From the NCBI GenBank assembly GCA_002451435.1, contig DKCF01000010.1, positions 9,449 through 20,528 on the forward strand: 11,080 nucleotides of DNA, written 5' to 3'. Positions 6,765 through 11,080 of this stretch are shown here, in pieces. Position 1 is the first letter of the stretch, and every line of letters starts with the position of its first letter. This DNA is from Bifidobacterium sp. UBA6881 (GTDB lineage Bacteria > Actinomycetota > Actinomycetes > Actinomycetales > Bifidobacteriaceae). Below the pieces are notes generated by a model, which searched no databases, was not told the DNA's origin, and worked only from the letters and a program-made list of their open reading frames with translations. The position numbers and the translations under genes were made by a program.

Positions 6765-6977
6765 TTCGGCCTCGCGCACCGCTCTGGATGTCGTGCGGTC
6801 GGTGTTGAACGCTCCGCGCGCCGGATTCGAATGGACCGTCGCGTGGAGTCGTCGGCGGTCCGTGTCGCGGCACAGTCCATCGGCGCTTCACGGAAATGTG
6901 GGGAACATATCACCTTGAGTTCACTTCGGCAAATCGAAAATGGGGAAATCGACGGATATGCAAGGGCAATCCCCAAG

Positions 6978-7081
6978 TTATCCACTCGGTTATCCCCATT
7001 TGGTGGATAACTCGGATTGTTTTCCACACAGTTATCCCCAATATGTGGATAACTCGGGTTTTTCTTGATTGCTTATCCACA
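6978..7081. promoter_or_regulatory. Cluster of seven DnaA-box-like sites upstream of dnaB
   Basis: Plus-strand boxes are TTATCCACT (6978-6986), TTATCCCCA (6990-6998), TTTTCCACA (7020-7028), TTATCCCCA (7032-7040) and TTATCCACA (7073-7081). Minus-strand boxes are TTATCCACC (7002-7010) and TTATCCACA (7044-7052). Two match the bacterial consensus TTATCCACA perfectly and the other five differ at one base. Such density is typical of replication origins and of DnaA-titrating or DnaA-regulated sites. The neighbour is dnaB, whose helicase is loaded by DnaA at origins. dnaA and dnaN, the usual oriC neighbours in actinobacteria, are not in this window, so a regulatory or titration role is at least as likely as an origin. 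Confidence 0.8.
6989..7057. repeat. Two 27-bp direct repeats, each an inverted DnaA-box pair, 42 bp apart
   Basis: Unit 1 is 6989-7015 and unit 2 is 7031-7057. Each reads GTTATCCCCA, four variable bases, then GTGGATAACTCGG; the units are identical at 24 of 27 positions, and all differences fall in the four-base centre. Inside each unit GTTATCC and GGATAAC face one another across nine bases. A partial third copy, GTTATCCACTCGG, lies at 6977-6989. The 42-bp period equals about four helical turns, so bound proteins would sit on the same face of the DNA. A single plus-strand box (7020-7028) lies between the units. Confidence 0.85.
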
Positions 7082-7198
7082 TTTTCGCGCTCCGAGCGTG
7101 TCGTTTTCTCCGGCGACACGATGTTGGGGAAATTCGTGCATAAATCGATGTGCCATCCGGCGATGGCGTCGCGACGCTATACGATTGCTTTCGGAAAA

Positions 7199-7214
7199 CA
7201 CGCGCTCGCGCGTG
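7199..7214. repeat. Palindrome in the dnaB leader
   Basis: CACGCGC (7199-7205) and GCGCGTG (7208-7214) are perfectly complementary around TC, 43 bases before the dnaB start. It could be an operator or a small hairpin in the leader. No regulator is recognised. Confidence 0.35.
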
Positions 7215-7257
7215 CGTGAAGAAACACGGTATATCGATCGACGATTGAGGGAGCGGC

Positions 7258-8685
7258 ATGGCTGAGGGCAATTCGTGGGGCAACGATTCGGCGCGGGGAA
7301 GCGAGTTCTCCGCCGGAACGGCCGGCAGCGTCGTCCGCGACCCGCTGTTCGACCGCGTGCCGCCGCACGACGACGCCGCGGAAATGGCCGTGCTCGGCGG
7401 CATGCTGATGAGCAAGGACGCCATCGGCGAGGTGTCGCAGATGCTCGACGTCACCGACTTCTACCAGCCGCGCAACCAGACCGTGTACGAGGCGATCATC
7501 GACCTGTTCGCGGCGTCCCAGCCGGTCGACGCCGTGCTCGTCGCCAACCAGCTGCTCAAAGACGGCGATTTGGAAAAGGTGGGCGGCTCCGACTACCTGC
7601 ACAGCCTCGTCGCCTCCGTGCCGACCGCGGCGAACGCGACCTTCTACGCCGACATCGTGCACCAGCGCGCCATCCTGCGCAACGTCATCGCCGCGGGCAC
7701 CAAAATCGCGCAGCTCGGCTACTCCGCGGAAGGCTCGCAGGCCGAAGACGTCGTGAACCTCGCCCAGGCCGAGGTCTACGAGATGTCGGCCGGCAAGGTG
7801 CGTCAGGATTACGCGGCGATCGGCCCCGTCATCGCCGACACCCTCGACCAGATCGAACGGCAGCAGAACGGCGAGGTCTCCAAAGGCGTGATGACCGGAT
7901 TCCGCGACATCGACAAGACGACGCTGGGCCTGCAGCCGGGCCAGATGGTCGTCGTCGCGGGACGACCGGCAATGGGCAAGTCCACGCTCGGCGTCGACTT
8001 CGCGCGTTCGGCCGCGCTGCACCAGAACATGACCACCGTGATCTTCAGCCTGGAGATGAGCAAAACCGAATTGGCGCAGCGCATCATCTCCGCCGAGACG
8101 AACATTCCGTTGGCCGCCATGCGCCGCGCGGAAGACATCACGCCGGAACGGTGGAGCGTGCTCAACGACCTGCAAGACAAACTACGCAGCGCGCCATTGT
8201 TCATCGACGACAGCCCGAACATGAGCCTGATGGAGATCCGTGCGAAATGCCGTCGTCTGAAGCAGACGAACGATCTGAAGCTCGTCGTCATCGACTATCT
8301 GCAGCTGATGACCTCCGGCAAGGCAGTGGAAAGCCGCCAGCAGGAGGTCTCCGACTTCTCCCGCGCGCTGAAGCTGCTCGCCAAGGAGCTGGAAGTGCCG
8401 GTCGTGGCGCTGAGCCAGCTGAACCGTGGTCCGGAAATGCGCCAGGACAAGCGCCCGCAGCTTTCCGACCTGCGAGAATCCGGCTCCATCGAACAGGACG
8501 CCGACGTGGTGTTTCTGGTGCACAGGCCGGACGCCTACGACAAGGAGGACCGTCCGGGCGAGGCGGATATCATCATGGCGAAGCATCGTAATGGTCCGAC
8601 CGATACGTTCCATCTGGCGTTCCTCGGCGCATACTCGAAGTTCAAGGACATGCCGCAGGACTACCAGAACCAGCAGGAGGTGTGA
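7258..8685 (+). CDS. dnaB: Replicative DNA helicase DnaB
   Basis: The hexameric replicative helicase that unwinds DNA 5' to 3' ahead of the replisome; 475 residues. An N-terminal tail of about 35 residues precedes the helical DnaB-N domain (about 37-140: HDDAAEMAVLGGML). A linker leads to the RecA-like domain from about residue 205. Walker A is GRPAMGKST (235-243). SLEMS follows at 264-268. Walker B is KLVVIDYLQL (341-350, Asp346). The H4 motif is DLRESGSIEQDAD (404-416). KHRNGPT (442-448) supplies the arginine finger, Arg444. It has no intein, although dnaB is a common intein site. GAGGGAG (7247-7253) precedes the ATG by four bases. The stop is one base from murT, so helicase and cell-wall amidation genes share a transcript. 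The upstream DnaA-box array suggests DnaA-linked control. Confidence 0.97.
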   Translation: MAEGNSWGNDSARGSEFSAGTAGSVVRDPLFDRVPPHDDAAEMAVLGGMLMSKDAIGEVSQMLDVTDFYQPRNQTVYEAIIDLFAASQPVDAVLVANQLLKDGDLEKVGGSDYLHSLVASVPTAANATFYADIVHQRAILRNVIAAGTKIAQLGYSAEGSQAEDVVNLAQAEVYEMSAGKVRQDYAAIGPVIADTLDQIERQQNGEVSKGVMTGFRDIDKTTLGLQPGQMVVVAGRPAMGKSTLGVDFARSAALHQNMTTVIFSLEMSKTELAQRIISAETNIPLAAMRRAEDITPERWSVLNDLQDKLRSAPLFIDDSPNMSLMEIRAKCRRLKQTNDLKLVVIDYLQLMTSGKAVESRQQEVSDFSRALKLLAKELEVPVVALSQLNRGPEMRQDKRPQLSDLRESGSIEQDADVVFLVHRPDAYDKEDRPGEADIIMAKHRNGPTDTFHLAFLGAYSKFKDMPQDYQNQQEV

Positions 8686-8686
8686 C

Positions 8687-10207
8687 ATGGCGTGGAACTC
8701 ATTCGCAACGCCGCTGATCGGCAAGGCCGTGCGCAAGGCCTCGCGTCTGGCGCACGGCGGCGGCAGCGCGTTCCCGGGCAAGATCGTGGAGAGCATCGAC
8801 CCGCAGTTCCTTTCGCGCACCTTGGCGCAGCTGCCGCTCGGCGTGGTGCTGGTCTCCGGCACCAACGGCAAAACCACCACCACCCGCATGGTGGCCAGCA
8901 TGCTCGGCTCGCTCGGCCTGAAGGTGTTCACCAACCCCACCGGTTCGAACTTCACCCGCGGCGTGGTTTCGGCATTGCTCTCCGAAGTGACGTTGGGCGG
9001 CGAACTCGACGCCGACATCGCGGTCCTGGAGCTCGACGAAGCCTACGCCGTGCACTTCGTCAGGCAGGTGAAGCCCGACTACTGTCTGCTGCTCAACGTG
9101 ATGCGCGACCAGCTCGACCGCTTCGGCGAGATCGACAACACCGCGCGCCTGCTCAGCAAAGCCGCCGCGGCCACCACCGGCACGGTCGTGCTCAACCGCG
9201 AGGACCCGCGCATCGCGCGTCTCGCCGACGTGGTGAACACACAGGACGGCGTCGAGGTGCGCTACTTCGGACTTGACGAATCCTTGCGACGGTTCTTCCC
9301 CTCCGACGACGAGATGAAAACCACCGTCGCCGAGGAAGCGGACGAACTATCCGCGGATGCGGAATCCACGGCGTCCAGCACGACGGAATGTGGGGAATCC
9401 ACGGAAAACGCCACGCACCGCAATCCACCAAGCACGGTGGATAAGCCGGCGCAGGAGGCCGACGCGCTGCCCGCCGACGTGACGCTGCTCGCCGTGGGCG
9501 ACCACCATGCCAGCTTCGGCATCGACGGCGAATCCTACGCGACCGACGTGAAACTGGAAGGCGTGTACAACCTGTACAACGCGGCCGCGGCACTCGCCGT
9601 GGTGCGTGCCGTGGTCGCCGACGCGCAGGCGATGTTCCTGCCCTTCGAGCAGTCGCTCTCCGACGCGGACGCCGCCGCGTTGCTCAGGCAGGCGGGCGTC
9701 TCGCAGCGCATGATCGATTTCGCCCACTCCGGCACGCAGGCCATGATCGACGCGGCCGCCGAGGTCACGCCGGCGTTCGGCCGCGGCGAGGTCATCGACG
9801 TGGACGGTTCGCCGGTGGAGCTGCTGCTTGTCAAGAATCCGATGGGATTCCGCCTGTCGCTCGCGTCCTTCGCGCCGGAAGGCTGCGACACGATGATCTG
9901 CATCAACGACGAATACGCCGACGGCCGGGACATGAGTTGGCTGTGGGATGTGGACTTCACCTCGCTGCGCGGCACCGGCGTGGCCATGGTGTCGGGCGTG
10001 CGCGCATGGGACATGGCGCTGAGGCTCGAATACGACCAGGTGCCGGTCGAAACCGTCGACACCGAATTGGAGACGTCCGTGGAACGATTCGTGAAGACGA
10101 ATCCCGGCAAGCCCAAGCACATCTACTGCACCTACACGGCCATGCTCAAGGCGCGCGCGGCGCTGGGGACCATCGCCCATGTCGCCGACGCCGGCGTGGG
10201 CCGATGA
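8687..10207 (+). CDS. murT: Lipid II isoglutaminyl synthase, MurT subunit
   Basis: The Mur-ligase-like subunit of the MurT-GatD complex, which amidates the alpha-carboxyl of D-Glu in lipid II at the cytoplasmic membrane using ATP and ammonia from GatD; 506 residues. SGTNGKTTTT (57-66) is the Mur ligase P-loop. LLLNVMRDQLDRFGEID (134-150) is characteristic of MurT. LEGVYNLYNAAAA (290-302) belongs to the central domain. LLVKNPMGF (380-388) and MSWLWDVDF (416-424) lie in the C-terminal MurT domain (DUF1727), the latter carrying the Asp thought to complete the GatD catalytic triad. Residues about 205-262 are a linker rich in Glu, Asp, Ser, Thr and Ala with one Cys. MurT of staphylococci and streptococci has a Cys4 zinc ribbon in this part; no CxxC is present here. 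AGGAGG (8675-8680) lies six bases before ATG 8687. The frame is open further upstream, but that overlaps dnaB. Confidence 0.95.
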   Translation: MAWNSFATPLIGKAVRKASRLAHGGGSAFPGKIVESIDPQFLSRTLAQLPLGVVLVSGTNGKTTTTRMVASMLGSLGLKVFTNPTGSNFTRGVVSALLSEVTLGGELDADIAVLELDEAYAVHFVRQVKPDYCLLLNVMRDQLDRFGEIDNTARLLSKAAAATTGTVVLNREDPRIARLADVVNTQDGVEVRYFGLDESLRRFFPSDDEMKTTVAEEADELSADAESTASSTTECGESTENATHRNPPSTVDKPAQEADALPADVTLLAVGDHHASFGIDGESYATDVKLEGVYNLYNAAAALAVVRAVVADAQAMFLPFEQSLSDADAAALLRQAGVSQRMIDFAHSGTQAMIDAAAEVTPAFGRGEVIDVDGSPVELLLVKNPMGFRLSLASFAPEGCDTMICINDEYADGRDMSWLWDVDFTSLRGTGVAMVSGVRAWDMALRLEYDQVPVETVDTELETSVERFVKTNPGKPKHIYCTYTAMLKARAALGTIAHVADAGVGR

Positions 10208-10239
10208 CCGGCGGCACGGCAAAGGAACGAGGAGACGAT

Positions 10240-10998
10240 ATGAGCCAGACGATCGACATCGTGTCGCTGTATCCGAAAGACATGAACATCTACGGCGATT
10301 CCGGCAACGTGCTCACCGTGAGCCGCCGTCTCGCCCTCTACGGTTACACGCCGCGCGTGCACGCCTACAACCAGGGCGACGCATGGCCCGAACACGTCGA
10401 TGTGATCCTCGGCGGCGGCGGACAGGACACCGGCCAGAAGAAGATCATCGACGATTTCTTCCGCCGTGCGGACCTTCTGCGCTCGCTCGCCGCGGACGGC
10501 GTGCCGATGCTGATGATCTGCGGCCTGTACCAGCTGTTCGGCGAATACTTCGAAACCGTCGACGGCTCAAGGCTTGACGGCATCGGCGTGATCGGCGCGT
10601 ACACGGTCGGGCGCGACCAGCGTATGATCGGCAATCTGACCGAAACCTCCGACGAGTTCGGCAAGATCATCGGCTATGAGAACCATTCCGGCCAGACGTT
10701 CCTGCGCGACGGCGTGCGGCCGCTCGGCACGGTTGAAGCGGACGGCACCGGCAACAACGGCGAGGACCATACGGAGGGCGCGCGCGTCAACAACGTGATC
10801 GGCACGTACATGCACGGCTCGCTGCTGCCGAAGAACCCCGCGATCGCCGATTTCCTGATCCGCACCGCGGTGGAACGCCGTTACGGCGCGTTCGATCCGG
10901 AGTCGGCTGGTCAAAGCGCCGAGCAGAAGGCGGAACTCCGCCGCATCGACGAGATCGCCGACCGTGCCCGCCGCATCGCCATGTCGCGTCCGCGCTGA
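10240..10998 (+). CDS. gatD: Lipid II isoglutaminyl synthase, glutamine amidotransferase subunit GatD
   Basis: The class I, CobB/CobQ-type glutaminase partner of MurT: it hydrolyses glutamine and passes ammonia to MurT for amidation of D-Glu in the peptidoglycan precursor. It has 252 residues. The N-terminus IDIVSLYPKDMNIYGDSGNV is diagnostic for GatD. GGGGQD lies at 58-63. The nucleophile is Cys94 in MLMICGLYQLFG. QRMIGN (127-132) carries Arg128, a glutamine-binding position in staphylococcal GatD. YENHSGQT lies at 146-153. The catalytic His192 is in GTYMHGSLLPKNP. ATG 10240 is chosen because GAGGAG (10229-10234) lies five bases away and the protein then starts like other GatDs. ATG 10204 overlaps the murT stop but lacks a good ribosome-binding site and would add 12 unconserved residues. 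The 32-bp gap from murT indicates one operon. The 82 bases after it show no clear terminator or gene. Confidence 0.96.
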   Translation: MSQTIDIVSLYPKDMNIYGDSGNVLTVSRRLALYGYTPRVHAYNQGDAWPEHVDVILGGGGQDTGQKKIIDDFFRRADLLRSLAADGVPMLMICGLYQLFGEYFETVDGSRLDGIGVIGAYTVGRDQRMIGNLTETSDEFGKIIGYENHSGQTFLRDGVRPLGTVEADGTGNNGEDHTEGARVNNVIGTYMHGSLLPKNPAIADFLIRTAVERRYGAFDPESAGQSAEQKAELRRIDEIADRARRIAMSRPR

Positions 10999-11080
10999 CC
11001 CGTGCGCATCGCAGAACATTCATTGCGATGATCGCCATGCCGTCCGTCGATCGCCACCGTTGCCGAAATCGTGTGCCCGC

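Larger units (their letters stand above)
6765..7257. other. Intergenic region upstream of dnaB
   Basis: These 493 bp hold no credible gene. The part up to about 6890 is GC-rich and featureless. In frame with glnD after its stop the reading frame stays open for about 70 codons, but the peptide is Arg-rich and not ACT-like. From 6890 the composition shifts to AT-richer sequence full of TTATCC-type elements, described separately. Weak extra DnaA-box-like matches are TGTGGGGAA at 6897-6905 and CAATCCCCA at 6967-6975. A palindrome lies at 7199-7214. The dnaB promoter must lie here, but no convincing -35/-10 pair was found. Confidence 0.6.

Noticed and set aside
6765..6977. Remnant of GlnD ACT domains beyond the stop codon
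   Set aside because: The frame stays open for about 70 codons, but the peptide is Arg/Ser-rich with no ACT-like pattern, and it runs into the DnaA-box array.
6896..7219. 107-codon frame (and an antisense one) across the DnaA-box array
   Set aside because: The apparent peptide repeats arise from the repeated boxes themselves; there is no ribosome-binding site and the DNA has a clear non-coding explanation.
7235..8685. Intein inside dnaB
   Set aside because: dnaB is a frequent intein host, but the protein is a normal 475 residues with uninterrupted Walker A, Walker B and H4 motifs.

Overview
The window looks like chromosomal DNA of a high-GC actinobacterium, most probably Bifidobacterium or a close relative. 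The evidence is the GC-rich codon use, the amtB-glnK-glnD nitrogen cluster, and a dnaB-murT-gatD unit whose proteins resemble actinobacterial and Gram-positive homologues. The genus is an inference from protein character and gene order. No mobile element, CRISPR array, tRNA or rRNA was seen.

Layout. A CPA2-type cation/proton antiporter reads leftwards and runs off the left edge (1-953, minus strand). A divergent intergenic region (954-1344) separates it from an ammonium channel gene of the AMT1-like branch (1345-2631). Next comes a 393-bp regulatory region with an 18-bp UUCG-capped hairpin, a long inverted repeat, a candidate GlnR-type operator and a leader hairpin. Then follow a second, actinobacterial-type ammonium channel (3025-4320) and a PII protein one base behind it (4322-4660). 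A strong intrinsic terminator comes next, then glnD (4938-6764). After a 493-bp intergenic region packed with DnaA-box-like sequences come dnaB (7258-8685), murT (8687-10207) and gatD (10240-10998), tightly spaced on the plus strand.

How the genes work together. AmtB, GlnK and GlnD form the classical nitrogen-sensing module: GlnK plugs or frees AmtB, and GlnD modifies GlnK on its T-loop tyrosine (Tyr51, present). This GlnD ends right after its HD domain and has no C-terminal ACT domains, which are the glutamine sensors in enterobacterial GlnD. MurT and GatD form the complex that amidates the glutamate of lipid II using glutamine, so murT-gatD also depends on glutamine nitrogen. DnaB is the replicative helicase.

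Most notable signals. (1) Seven DnaA-box-like 9-mers lie within 104 bp upstream of dnaB. Four of them form two near-identical 27-bp units, each an inverted box pair, repeated exactly 42 bp apart. (2) GlnD lacks the ACT sensor. (3) MurT has an acidic, Ser/Thr-rich linker where the family usually carries a Cys4 zinc ribbon. (4) Two ammonium channels from different family branches sit in tandem. (5) A four-half-site GlnR-like operator overlaps a possible -35 of amtB. No wholly new multi-gene system was recognised; the DnaA-box array is the best candidate for something undescribed.
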